DNA of 64,000 nt from Kribbella pittospori (lineage in GTDB: Bacteria > Actinomycetota > Actinomycetes > Propionibacteriales > Kribbellaceae), in the NCBI RefSeq assembly GCF_004331465.1, contig NZ_SJKB01000008.1, positions 62,001-126,000 on the forward strand, read 5' to 3'. The notes below the pieces were generated by a model. That model did not search any database. It worked only from the letters and a program-made list of their open reading frames with translations, and was not told the origin of the DNA. Positions 8,803 to 16,382 of this stretch are shown piece after piece; the first letter of the stretch is position 1; each line of letters starts with the position of its first letter. A program made the position numbers and the translations under genes.

Positions 8803-9942
8803 GTGACCAGCGCCAATCAGAACAATGCAGTCCAGATTCCTGCAGAGCTCAAGCCCGCCGACGGCCGCTTCGGAGCCGGTCCGTCGAAGGTGCGCCCGGA
8901 AGCCGTCGCCGCGCTGGCGACCGAGGGTGCCAAGCTGCTCGGAACGTCCCACCGGCAGGCGCCGGTCAAGAACCTGGTGGCTCGGGTGCAGCAGGGCGTG
9001 GCGGATCTGTTCCAGCTGCCCGACGGGTACCAGGTGGTGCTCGGGAACGGCGGATCGACGGCGTTCTGGGACATCGCGACGTTCGGGCTGATCCGGGAGA
9101 AGAGCCAGCACCTGAGCTTCGGTGAGTTCTCCTCGAAGTTCGCGAAGGCTGCGCAGCTCGCGCCGCACCTGGCTGACCCGACTGTGGTGAAGTCCGACCC
9201 CGGGACGCGTCCGGTTGCGGTCGCTGAGGCCGGCGTGGACCTGTACGCCTGGCCGCACAACGAGACCTCCACCGGTGTGATGGCGCCGGTCCGGCGGGTC
9301 GCGGGCGCCGACGAGGGTGCACTGGTCGCGATCGACGCCACCTCGGGTGCTGGTGGTCTGCCGGTCGACATCAACGAGGTCGACGTGTACTACTTCGCGC
9401 CGCAGAAGTGCTTCGCGTCCGACGGTGGGCTGTGGATCGCCGTGATGAGCCCGGCGGCGCTGGCGCGGGTCGAGGAGATCACCGCGACCGGTCGGTGGAT
9501 CCCGGCGTTCCTGGATCTGGCGACCGCGATCGACAACTCGAGCAAGAACCAGACGTACAACACGCCGTCGCTGGCCACGCTGTTCCTGATGGCGGAGCAG
9601 ACCGACTGGATCAACAACCAGGGCGGGCTGGAGTGGAGCGTCGGTCGGACGACCGACTCGAGCAACCGGCTGTACACCTGGGCCGAGAAGTCCGACTACG
9701 CCACGCCGTACGTCGAGGACCCGGACGCCCGCTCGCTGGTCATCGGCACCGTCGATCTGGACGACTCGGTCGACGCCGCCGCGGTCGCGAAGACGCTCCG
9801 CGCGAACGGGATCGTCGACACCGAGCCCTACCGCAAACTCGGCCGCAACCAACTCCGCGTCGCGATGTTCCCAGCAGTAGACCCCAACGACGTAGAAAAG
9901 CTCACCCAGGCCATCGACTACGTCGTTGACCACCTGAAGTAG
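8803..9942 (+). CDS. serC: phosphoserine aminotransferase
   Basis: A 379-residue class V aminotransferase of the actinobacterial SerC type. It converts 3-phosphohydroxypyruvate and glutamate to phosphoserine in serine biosynthesis. N-terminal DGRFGAGPSKVRPEAV and LLGTSHRQAPVK are phosphate and substrate-binding signatures. The PLP Schiff-base lysine is in FAPQKCFASDGG (Lys202). Start is GTG 8803 with AAGGGA upstream. Transcribed alone, and followed 14 bases later by a strong hairpin with a T-rich tail. Confidence 0.96.
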   Translation: MTSANQNNAVQIPAELKPADGRFGAGPSKVRPEAVAALATEGAKLLGTSHRQAPVKNLVARVQQGVADLFQLPDGYQVVLGNGGSTAFWDIATFGLIREKSQHLSFGEFSSKFAKAAQLAPHLADPTVVKSDPGTRPVAVAEAGVDLYAWPHNETSTGVMAPVRRVAGADEGALVAIDATSGAGGLPVDINEVDVYYFAPQKCFASDGGLWIAVMSPAALARVEEITATGRWIPAFLDLATAIDNSSKNQTYNTPSLATLFLMAEQTDWINNQGGLEWSVGRTTDSSNRLYTWAEKSDYATPYVEDPDARSLVIGTVDLDDSVDAAAVAKTLRANGIVDTEPYRKLGRNQLRVAMFPAVDPNDVEKLTQAIDYVVDHLK

Positions 9943-9956
9943 CCCCAACACGCGCG

Positions 9957-9999
9957 AACAGCCGCCGATCCCTCGCGAGGACGGCGGCTGTTTGTTTGC
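9957..9999 (+). terminator. rho-independent terminator after serC
   Basis: An 11-bp perfect stem (9957-9967 with 9982-9992) rich in GC, with a 14-base loop that itself can fold, followed by TTGTTTG. It sits just past the serC stop codon. Confidence 0.85.
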
Positions 10000-10046
10000 T
10001 TGAGGTAGGCCCCGCTACCGCTACCGCCGCTGTGCGGTGCAGGTAG

Positions 10047-10117
10047 CTCACAGCCGGCGCTTTGCCAGTCGGCGGTCACCTGACCGCCCGGTGCCCACGC
10101 AAAGCCCCGCCTGTGAG
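10047..10117. repeat. nested inverted repeat in the serC 3' intergenic region
   Basis: Outer arms 10047-10065 and 10099-10117 match at 17 of 19 positions. Inside is a perfect 8-bp palindrome (GGCGGTCA / TGACCGCC, 10071-10088) with a 2-base gap. No T-run follows on either side, and a separate good terminator lies upstream, so this is not simply the serC terminator. Confidence 0.6.
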
Positions 10118-10167
10118 CGGCTGGAGTTGAGCGAGCGGGCCAGTCGCCTGGCCGCGGTGGGTGGGGG

Positions 10168-11352
10168 TTAGGTGCGGCGGTGGGGGGGGGGGGGGGATTG
10201 GCCGGTTAGGCGGGCGTTTTCGGCTTGGCGGTCTCGGCGTTCTCGGCGGCCTGGGGGGAAGGTGAGGATGGTGATGAGGAGGGCGAAGGCGGCGGCGCCG
10301 ATGAGGATCCAGCGGAGGCTGTGGCTCTTCTTGGACTCGGTGCCGGCCTCGCTGGTCGTGCCGGGCTTCGGAGTCGCGCTCGCGGACGGTGGCGAGGCGG
10401 CCTTCTTCACCGGGACCGGGACCTGGTAGACGGGCGAGTCCTTGGCGTCGTACCCGACCAGGAGCGTGCTGTCGGTCTTGCCGAGAGCGACCGACTCCCC
10501 CTGACCCAGCGGCGTAGCGCCCTTCGCGACGACCGTCGGCGTCTCACCCCAGGCAACGGTCTGTACGTCGGTGTACGTACGCAGCACCGCCTGCTGGCCG
10601 TCCGGCAGGAACACGCCGTCGGTGAAGACCCCCGGAGGCGCAGGCGCGAACTTCGTGAGCTCGTTGGTGCCCTCGCGCGACGGACCGGGCGGAGCCGCGT
10701 AGATGGCGGCACCCTTGGTGGCCTTCGTCACGATGTACAGCTGGTTCGTACCGGGCTCGACCAGCAGCGTCTCGGCGTCGTGGGCGCCGTCGGGATAGGT
10801 GAAGTCGTACCGGTGATAGGTCATCTTCTCCACGTCGCCACGCTGCTTGGGCTCGGGCATCGTGTAGATCGAGACCATGTCCCGGTTGGCCTTGTTGTCA
10901 CCGATGTCGGCGACGTAGATGAAGCCGTCCTTGTCGACCGCGATCGCCTCGATGTCGCTCACCTCCGCGTTGAAGTTGAGCACCATCTCGACCTTGCCGG
11001 ACGTGTCGATGCCGAACACCCGCGCGCGGTCGCCCGAGTCGTTGATCGTCCAGTAGATGTCGTCGAAGTTGTGCGATTTCGCCAGGCCCGACGACTCCTC
11101 GATCCGCGAGTCCCCGATCGTGAACAGCTTCTTCGGCGCCGCCGGCGTCGGATCCGCGATCGGCACCCCGGCGGAGCCCGCCGCGAGCGACGCCGCTGCG
11201 GCCGACGTCGCCCCAGCCGCTGTGGCACCGGCCGAGCTCACCGCACCCGACGCGGTGGTCGCCGAGGTTGCCGCTGCCGACGGGGCGAGCGGGAGCACTC
11301 CGAGGGTGAAAAACGTGGCGGCGGCCAAGGCGAGGGGACGGAGGAGGGTCAC
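10168..11352 (-). CDS. secreted, C-terminally anchored protein of unknown function
   Basis: A 394-residue exported protein. It has an N-terminal signal segment (LLRPLALAAATFFTLGVLPLA), an Ala/Ser/Thr-rich linker, then a beta-rich body (residues about 75-330) with repeats such as SGLAKSHNFDDIYW and YVADIGDNKANRD. A Pro/Thr-rich stalk, one membrane helix (WILIGAAAFALLITILTF) and a basic cytoplasmic tail follow. The layout suggests a surface-anchored propeller-like domain. Start GTG 11350-11352 shares a GTGA with the stop of the upstream methyltransferase, indicating translational coupling. A 15-base G run (C run in the coding strand) lies within the last ten codons. Confidence 0.82.
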   Translation of the reverse strand: MTLLRPLALAAATFFTLGVLPLAPSAAATSATTASGAVSSAGATAAGATSAAAASLAAGSAGVPIADPTPAAPKKLFTIGDSRIEESSGLAKSHNFDDIYWTINDSGDRARVFGIDTSGKVEMVLNFNAEVSDIEAIAVDKDGFIYVADIGDNKANRDMVSIYTMPEPKQRGDVEKMTYHRYDFTYPDGAHDAETLLVEPGTNQLYIVTKATKGAAIYAAPPGPSREGTNELTKFAPAPPGVFTDGVFLPDGQQAVLRTYTDVQTVAWGETPTVVAKGATPLGQGESVALGKTDSTLLVGYDAKDSPVYQVPVPVKKAASPPSASATPKPGTTSEAGTESKKSHSLRWILIGAAAFALLITILTFPPGRRERRDRQAENARLTGQSPPPPHRRT

Positions 11353-12578
11353 GAGCGAGCCTCGCGGTCGTCGGACAGCACGAGTTGGGCCAGCCGGGGT
11401 GAGACCTGCCACTCGTCGATCAACGTCCGGTACTCGGACTCCAGCTCCGGCGTCGCCTTGGCACCGGTCCGGGCCGCGCGGAGCAGCAGGTTACGCGGAG
11501 TGTGCTGACTGTCCACGAACTGCACAACCTCCACCCGGTATCCGACCTGTCGCAGGACCGCGGCCCGAAGAGAATCCGTCAGGACGTCGGCGAACCGCTC
11601 ACGAACGATGCCATATCTCGTCATCAGCGCATAAGGCGCCGGTGGTGAGACGCTCTTCAACTGCTTTTGGATGTCGTGATGGCAACACGGAGCCGCAAGC
11701 ACCAGCGGAGCCTCCCAGCCGACCGCCCTCGCCAGCGCGTCGTCGGTCGCCGTATCGCACGCGTGCAGCGCCAGCACCACGTCCGGCCGGACGTCGAGCT
11801 CCGCGTCCTCGATGGTCGCGTCGACGAACCGCAGATGGTCCTGCCACCCGAGCGCCTCCACCCGGCGCGTGTTCCGCGTCCGCGCCTGCGGATTGCGGTC
11901 GATCCCGGTCATCCGTACGTCGTGCCCAGCCTCGGTGAGCAGGTGGTACGCGGCGAGCGTGAGGTACGCGTTGCCACAGCCCAGGTCGACCACCTGCAGC
12001 GGTCGCCCGGTCTCGATCCGGCCCGCCGCGACCGCCTCGTCCAGCGCCGGCGCCAGCAGCTTGCAGAACTCGTCGATCTGCTTGTACTTCGACTGCCGCG
12101 ACGGCTTCACCCGGCCGAGGTGGTCGCTGATGCCGAGCTCGATCAGGAACGGCGCGTCCGGAGACAGCGCCCGCTGCTTCACCCGGTCGTGGCCGGTCTC
12201 CTGCTCCCGGCCGTCCTCCTGCCGGTGCAGCAACTCCTTGCCCTTCTTGGTGTACCGCAGCCGGAGCGTCTCGGTCGTGGTCTCGACGTGCCACGACCCG
12301 TACGGCACGTCCAGCAACTCGTCCACCGCCTTCGCCGCGTCCGGTCCGGCAGCGAGGTTGCGGGTGTGCGCCTGACGCTCGTCGTACTCGGTGATCTGCA
12401 GGTGGCGGTGGCCCTTCAGGTCGACGTACCGGAGCTCGACGCGCTGGTACTGCGGCTGGTCGTGGCCTCGCCGCCGCCCGGATCCGAGCGCGCGAACCAG
12501 GGACGCCTGGTCCACCAACGCCGCGCGGATCGCCTCCCGTGCGCCGGGCTGCTGATCCGGATCCACCTCTGCCTGCAT
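11349..12578 (-). CDS. SAM-dependent methyltransferase (METTL25/GSTCD-like)
   Basis: About 409 residues. A C-terminal Rossmann methyltransferase domain carries motif I VVDLGCGNAYLTLAAYH, an acidic strand end TGIDRNPQ, and the motif LHACDTATD. APCCHHDIQKQL follows, a Cys/His-rich signature shared with METTL25- and GSTCD-like methyltransferases. The N-terminal 150 residues are family-specific, with KKGKELLHRQED. Target unknown; RNA or protein are both possible. The start is uncertain: ATG 12576-12578 is given, and GTG at 12629 is an in-frame alternative. It is followed by the coupled secreted-protein gene through a GTGA overlap. Confidence 0.85.
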   Translation of the reverse strand: MQAEVDPDQQPGAREAIRAALVDQASLVRALGSGRRRGHDQPQYQRVELRYVDLKGHRHLQITEYDERQAHTRNLAAGPDAAKAVDELLDVPYGSWHVETTTETLRLRYTKKGKELLHRQEDGREQETGHDRVKQRALSPDAPFLIELGISDHLGRVKPSRQSKYKQIDEFCKLLAPALDEAVAAGRIETGRPLQVVDLGCGNAYLTLAAYHLLTEAGHDVRMTGIDRNPQARTRNTRRVEALGWQDHLRFVDATIEDAELDVRPDVVLALHACDTATDDALARAVGWEAPLVLAAPCCHHDIQKQLKSVSPPAPYALMTRYGIVRERFADVLTDSLRAAVLRQVGYRVEVVQFVDSQHTPRNLLLRAARTGAKATPELESEYRTLIDEWQVSPRLAQLVLSDDREARS

Positions 12579-12650
12579 CGCGCCATTGTCGCCGACCGCT
12601 CCAGCCGATCCCAAAAGGGTCTCGTCCACAGTCGGTCGCCGTCCGTGAAC

Positions 12651-13016
12651 TCATTGCAGTTTCTGGTCGTCGGCGAGCAGCCCGAGTGAGCGCAACCGGG
12701 TCGCGATCCCGCCCACCTGACGGCCGAGGGCCTCGACCAGTTCGTCCTTGCTGGAGCCACCCTTGAACAGCTCGGTCAGGGTCTGCTCCTCCTCCGGTGT
12801 CCAGGGGCGGAACGCGTTCGGGTGGTTCTTGCGCGCGGCCTGGATCTTGCGGGTCATCGAGCGCATGTCCAGCAACTCCAAGGAGCGGATCCGCGCCTGG
12901 CGGTGCCGGCCGACCTCCTCGCCCTCGCGCCAGAAGACCACCGCCCCATCGTCGAACGTCATCAGGTCGGCCGGGACGTCGCAGTAGTCGGCGTCGTCGA
13001 GCATCACTCGCAGCAT
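12651..13016 (-). CDS. small protein with C-terminal SANT/Myb-like helical domain
   Basis: A 121-residue protein. The N-terminal 50 residues look beta-rich (VMLDDADYCDVPADLMTF, then DGAVVFWREGEEVG). The C-terminal part has a Myb/SANT-like pattern, FRPWTPEEEQTLTELFKGG, then a helix and EALGRQVGGIATRLRSLGLL, reminiscent of the small DNA-binding domains found in actinobacterial hypothetical proteins. GGAGAC lies nine bases before the ATG. Divergent from the ArsR operon. Function unknown; DNA or nucleic-acid binding is a guess. Confidence 0.78.
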   Translation of the reverse strand: MLRVMLDDADYCDVPADLMTFDDGAVVFWREGEEVGRHRQARIRSLELLDMRSMTRKIQAARKNHPNAFRPWTPEEEQTLTELFKGGSSKDELVEALGRQVGGIATRLRSLGLLADDQKLQ

Positions 13017-13153
13017 GGTGGTTGTCTCCGTCTCGTGGTGCGGACCGGCCGGACGAGCCGTCGCTCCGGTCCCTTGTCACCGGAGAAGATGCCGCGATCC
13101 GGCCCCTCTCCGACGACCACTTCACGACCTGTGGACAACCAATCGCAGAACTT

Positions 13154-13196
13154 CTTTGCAAAACTACTTTGCAAAGAGTCTTCGCAGTCCTACGAT
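13154..13196 (+). promoter_or_regulatory. promoter and double operator of the ArsR-MFS operon
   Basis: Two copies of the palindromic box CTTTGCAAA(G) lie at 13154-13162 and 13167-13176, 13 bp apart. The second overlaps a likely -35 (TTTGCA, 13168-13173). A -10 candidate TACGAT (13191-13196) is 17 bases further on and only seven bases before the ATG, consistent with a leaderless transcript. Binding by the ArsR protein is inferred. Confidence 0.65.
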
Positions 13197-13203
13197 CGAC
13201 CCC

Positions 13204-13815
13204 ATGAGCGATCACAGTGACGACAACGGGGACGACCTCAAACCGGCGGATCCGGGCAAGACCGTCTACCTGGACCGGCACCTGGTGCGGGCGCTGGCAC
13301 ACCCGATGCGGAACCGGATGCTCGGGCTGCTCCGGATGTACGGGCCACAGACCGCGACGTCGCTGGCCGGCCGCCTCGGGGTGAACACCGGCGCCACTAG
13401 TTACCACCTGCGCCAGCTGGCCGAGGCCGGACTGGTGGTCGAGGACGACAGCCGCGGCAACGCTCGGGACCGGTGGTGGAAGTCGGCACACCAGAGCACC
13501 CAGTTCGATCCGACCGAGCTGCTGGATGAGGAGCCCGAGCTGGCGATGGGGTTCCTGCACGGCATCGGGCAGACGTACGCCGAGAACATGTTCGGCTTCA
13601 TCGACTCGATGCAGACGCTGACGCCCGAGTGGAGGGACGCCAGCCTCCTGTCGGACTACATGTTCCACCTGCGTCCGGAGGAACTGAAAGCACTGCAGGT
13701 CGAGCTGCTGGCGGTGCTGGACAAGTACAGGACGGCCGATCTGACCGCGCCGCTGCCGGAAGGCGCGGAGCAGGTGTCGGTGCAGATCCAGGCCTATCCG
13801 CGCGAGACCCGCTGA
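13204..13815 (+). CDS. ArsR-family (winged-helix) transcriptional regulator
   Basis: A 203-residue regulator with a winged helix at about residues 25-100 (LVRALAHPMRNRMLGLL, then a recognition helix NTGATSYHLRQLAEAGLV). The long C-terminal helical domain includes RDRWWKSAHQ. This architecture is common for ArsR-type repressors that control multidrug MFS exporters. There is no clear ribosome site before ATG 13204; a -10 box seven bases upstream suggests a leaderless mRNA. It lies upstream of the MFS gene in the same direction. A 21-bp tandem duplication spans its stop codon. Confidence 0.9.
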   Translation: MSDHSDDNGDDLKPADPGKTVYLDRHLVRALAHPMRNRMLGLLRMYGPQTATSLAGRLGVNTGATSYHLRQLAEAGLVVEDDSRGNARDRWWKSAHQSTQFDPTELLDEEPELAMGFLHGIGQTYAENMFGFIDSMQTLTPEWRDASLLSDYMFHLRPEELKALQVELLAVLDKYRTADLTAPLPEGAEQVSVQIQAYPRETR

Positions 13816-13841
13816 ACAACGCGCGAGACCCGCTGAACGAC
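13800..13841 (+). repeat. 21-bp tandem duplication across the arsR stop codon
   Basis: Bases 13800-13820 and 13821-13841 are tandem copies differing at one position. The first copy contains the ArsR stop codon, and the second falls in the gap before the MFS gene. A recent slippage duplication is the simplest explanation. Confidence 0.8.
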
Positions 13842-13863
13842 CGGACGAAGTGAGGTGAGGGGT

Positions 13864-15159
13864 ATGGGCACTGTGAGGCAGGCGGATCGAGCGCCGCTGG
13901 TGGCGTTCCTGGTGGCGAACGTCGTGTCGATCTGCGGGACCCGGGTCAGCGCGATCGCGATCCCGTGGTTCGTCCTGATGACGACCGGGTCGCCGGTCAA
14001 GACCGGTGTGGTGGCCCTGGCGGAGATGGGCCCGCTGGTCCTTTCCAAAGCGTTCGGTGGCCCGTGGATCGACCGGGTCGGGCCGAGGAGGATCAGCGTC
14101 CTGGCAGATGCCTTCAGCGCTGGAGTGGTGGCACTCATCCCTCTACTGCACATGCTGCACGCGCTCTCGTTCCCGGTGCTGCTGGTGCTGGTCGCCGTTG
14201 CGGGGGCGCTCCGTGGACCGGGCGACGCAGCCAAGGGGACGTTGATCCCGGACATCGCGCAGGCCGCCAAGGTGCCGCTGGAGCGGGTGACCGGGCTGGA
14301 GAGTACGACGGAGCGGTTGGCCGGATTCATCGCGTTCGCGATCGCCGGCGCACTCATCACGCTGGTCGGCGAGGTGAACGCACTGTGGATCGACGCCGCG
14401 TCGTTCGGAGTCTGCGCCGTACTGATCTATCGCTGGATCCCGCGACGGCACCAGGCCGAGAGCGCAGCAGACGAGGAACCGGAGGGCAGCTACGGGCAGC
14501 GGCTGCTCGAGGGCTGGCGATTCCTGCGCAAGGACAAGCTGATGATGCCGCTGGTTCTGATGATCGCGGTCACCAATCTGCTCGACGCCGCGATCGCGGC
14601 CGTACTGCTCCCGGTCTGGATCAGGGACCACGGCTTCGGGCCTGGGCACACCAGTCTGATCCTTCTCTCGTTCGGAATCACCGCCACGGCGTTCGCACTG
14701 GTCGCGTCGGCCGTCGGCGACCGGATCCCGCGCAAGCTGGTCTTCACGCTCGCGTTCCTGGTCTGCGGTGCGCCGCGGTTCGTCGTGATGGCGTTCGATG
14801 CGCCGGTGTGGATGGTGATGGCGATCTACGCCCTCGGAGGCATCGGTGCCGGCTTCATCAACCCGGTGCTGGGCGCCCTGTTCATCGAGCGGATCCCGCG
14901 GCAGATGCTCGGCCGGGTCAACTCGCTGGCCGACGCGGTCTGCTGGACCGGCGTACCGCTGGGTGGCGTCGTGGCCGGCGCCGCGATCGCCGGCATCGGT
15001 CTGGCACCGGCACTGCTCGCAGCCGGAGTGGTGTACCTGGTCGCGACGATGTCACCGGTGCTGATCGGCCGGAACGAGCGGTGGAAGACTACACAGGATC
15101 CGACGGGTCCTCAGGAAACGGAGGCCGGCTCGCGTCCGGTGGCAGTCCCCACGTCTTAG
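13864..15159 (+). CDS. MFS transporter, probable drug exporter
   Basis: A 431-residue, 12-helix major facilitator with the NTAL-like features of macrolide-type exporters. An early FLVANVVSICGTRVSAIAIP helix is followed by the loop motif GGPWIDRVGPRR and a long central loop around residue 200. ATG 13864 is preceded by GGTGAGG. It is 48 bp downstream of the ArsR stop and likely co-transcribed. The last 24 codons overlap a convergent membrane-protein gene by 71 bp. Substrate unknown. Confidence 0.9.
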   Translation: MGTVRQADRAPLVAFLVANVVSICGTRVSAIAIPWFVLMTTGSPVKTGVVALAEMGPLVLSKAFGGPWIDRVGPRRISVLADAFSAGVVALIPLLHMLHALSFPVLLVLVAVAGALRGPGDAAKGTLIPDIAQAAKVPLERVTGLESTTERLAGFIAFAIAGALITLVGEVNALWIDAASFGVCAVLIYRWIPRRHQAESAADEEPEGSYGQRLLEGWRFLRKDKLMMPLVLMIAVTNLLDAAIAAVLLPVWIRDHGFGPGHTSLILLSFGITATAFALVASAVGDRIPRKLVFTLAFLVCGAPRFVVMAFDAPVWMVMAIYALGGIGAGFINPVLGALFIERIPRQMLGRVNSLADAVCWTGVPLGGVVAGAAIAGIGLAPALLAAGVVYLVATMSPVLIGRNERWKTTQDPTGPQETEAGSRPVAVPTS

Positions 15160-16198
15160 CCTTCGCCGCCTCGGTCTCCTGGCGCCGCATCCGGTCGCGC
15201 TCGGCGCCCAGGAGTCCGAGCAGCACCAGGTCGAGCAGCATCCCGCCCACCGCCGCGAACTGGGTCCCGGCGAACTGGAACACCTGGGTGACCAGCAAGG
15301 ACACCAGCACTGCCAGCTCGAACAACCGGATGGCCCGGGCACGGTTGCCCTTCCGCAGTTGCAGCCAGCCGCGGAGCGTAAAGGTTGCCGACAGCAAGCT
15401 CCCGGCCGCTACCCCGAGCACCGGAAAGTCGGTGAACAGTCCGTCGTCGAAGCGGATCCCCGCGGCGATGAGGGGCGCCCCGATCGCCTGGACCACCAGT
15501 ACGCCGACCGCCACGCGAGGCGCGTAGCGATGCGTGGCCAACCGGTCGAAGCCACGCTGCACGGCCTGCCACGCGGCGTCGACCGGGGCGGCCAACTCCA
15601 CCTCGTCGGCCGGACATGCGGCCAGCAGCTCCCGGGTCTCCTGGCGGCCCGCCACGTCGAGGCCCACCTGGCGAAGCTGCTGCGACGCCTGCGCGAGCCG
15701 ACGACGGGACAGGCCACCCGCCACGCCCTCCACGGCGTGGTCGACCACGTTGGCCAACTGCTCGCGCGGATCGATCGGTCGCCGGGTGGCGATGAACCGG
15801 GTCCCCAGCACGATCAGCACGAAGATCACGTACACGATCGCAGCGGCCGGTTGGTAGAAGTAGTCGTTGTCCGACGTGACGAACTTCCCGACCTCGTCGA
15901 TGAACAGCCCGAACCCGACCCCACCGACCAGTGCGGCCGCGGGTCGCACGACCGGACCGACGTACCCGAGGAGCAGGACGATGGCGACCAGCATCAGCAG
16001 GCCGCCGGGGAGCACGTGGGCGATGTGCAGGCCCTTGCCGCCGATCTGCGGGTAGCCACTCAGGCCGAGGAACAGACGGGTGATCAGTACCGTCGCCACC
16101 CCGGACACCACGAAGGTGGTGAGATGCTCCCCCGATCGCACGTTGCGGACCAGGCCCGCCCGCAGCAGGTACGACGATCTGGCGGTCGAGGTCATCAT
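15089..16198 (-). CDS. polytopic membrane protein of unknown function
   Basis: A 369-residue membrane protein. Four helices in the first 150 residues (for example TTFVVSGVATVLITRLFL and HVLPGGLLMLVAIVLLLGYV) are followed by a cytoplasmic helical region rich in Gln and Arg (155-220), then four more helices. The segment FGLFIDEVGKFVT is conserved-looking. Its C-terminal tail is Pro-rich and encoded in the part that overlaps the convergent MFS gene. No family I can name with confidence. Confidence 0.8.
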   Translation of the reverse strand: MMTSTARSSYLLRAGLVRNVRSGEHLTTFVVSGVATVLITRLFLGLSGYPQIGGKGLHIAHVLPGGLLMLVAIVLLLGYVGPVVRPAAALVGGVGFGLFIDEVGKFVTSDNDYFYQPAAAIVYVIFVLIVLGTRFIATRRPIDPREQLANVVDHAVEGVAGGLSRRRLAQASQQLRQVGLDVAGRQETRELLAACPADEVELAAPVDAAWQAVQRGFDRLATHRYAPRVAVGVLVVQAIGAPLIAAGIRFDDGLFTDFPVLGVAAGSLLSATFTLRGWLQLRKGNRARAIRLFELAVLVSLLVTQVFQFAGTQFAAVGGMLLDLVLLGLLGAERDRMRRQETEAAKAKTWGLPPDASRPPFPEDPSDPV

Positions 16199-16224
16199 GC
16201 GCCAGAACGTTAGTCGCCCGGGGT

Positions 16225-16311
16225 TCAGCGGACGAGTGCCGCAACGATCACGATGACGACCAAGGCGGCCAGTACGAGCGAGGTCACCAGTCGGCGCGTG
16301 CGGGGGTCCAC
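16225..16311 (-). CDS. possible 28-residue single-helix membrane peptide
   Basis: A short reading frame from GTG (16309-16311) encoding a basic start MDPRTRRLVTS and then one hydrophobic helix of Leu, Val, Ile and Ala to the end. It is preceded by a weak GACGGGG and sits alone between two minus-strand genes. The clean positive-inside helix argues for a real small membrane protein, but nothing else supports it. Confidence 0.45.
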   Translation of the reverse strand: MDPRTRRLVTSLVLAALVVIVIVAALVR

Positions 16312-16382
16312 CCCGTCAGGGTAGGCGGAAGTTGCCGACGACCGTGCCGAGGGGTCGGCCCGGCACGGCTCAGCCCAGGACA

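Noticed and set aside
7333..9951. An 872-codon minus-strand frame opposite phyH and serC
   Set aside because: Only its last part overlaps the real AraC gene and is in another frame. The composition is typical of antisense to high-GC coding DNA.
10047..10117. Rho-independent terminator for serC
   Set aside because: There is no T-run after the stem, and a much better terminator lies at 9957-9999.
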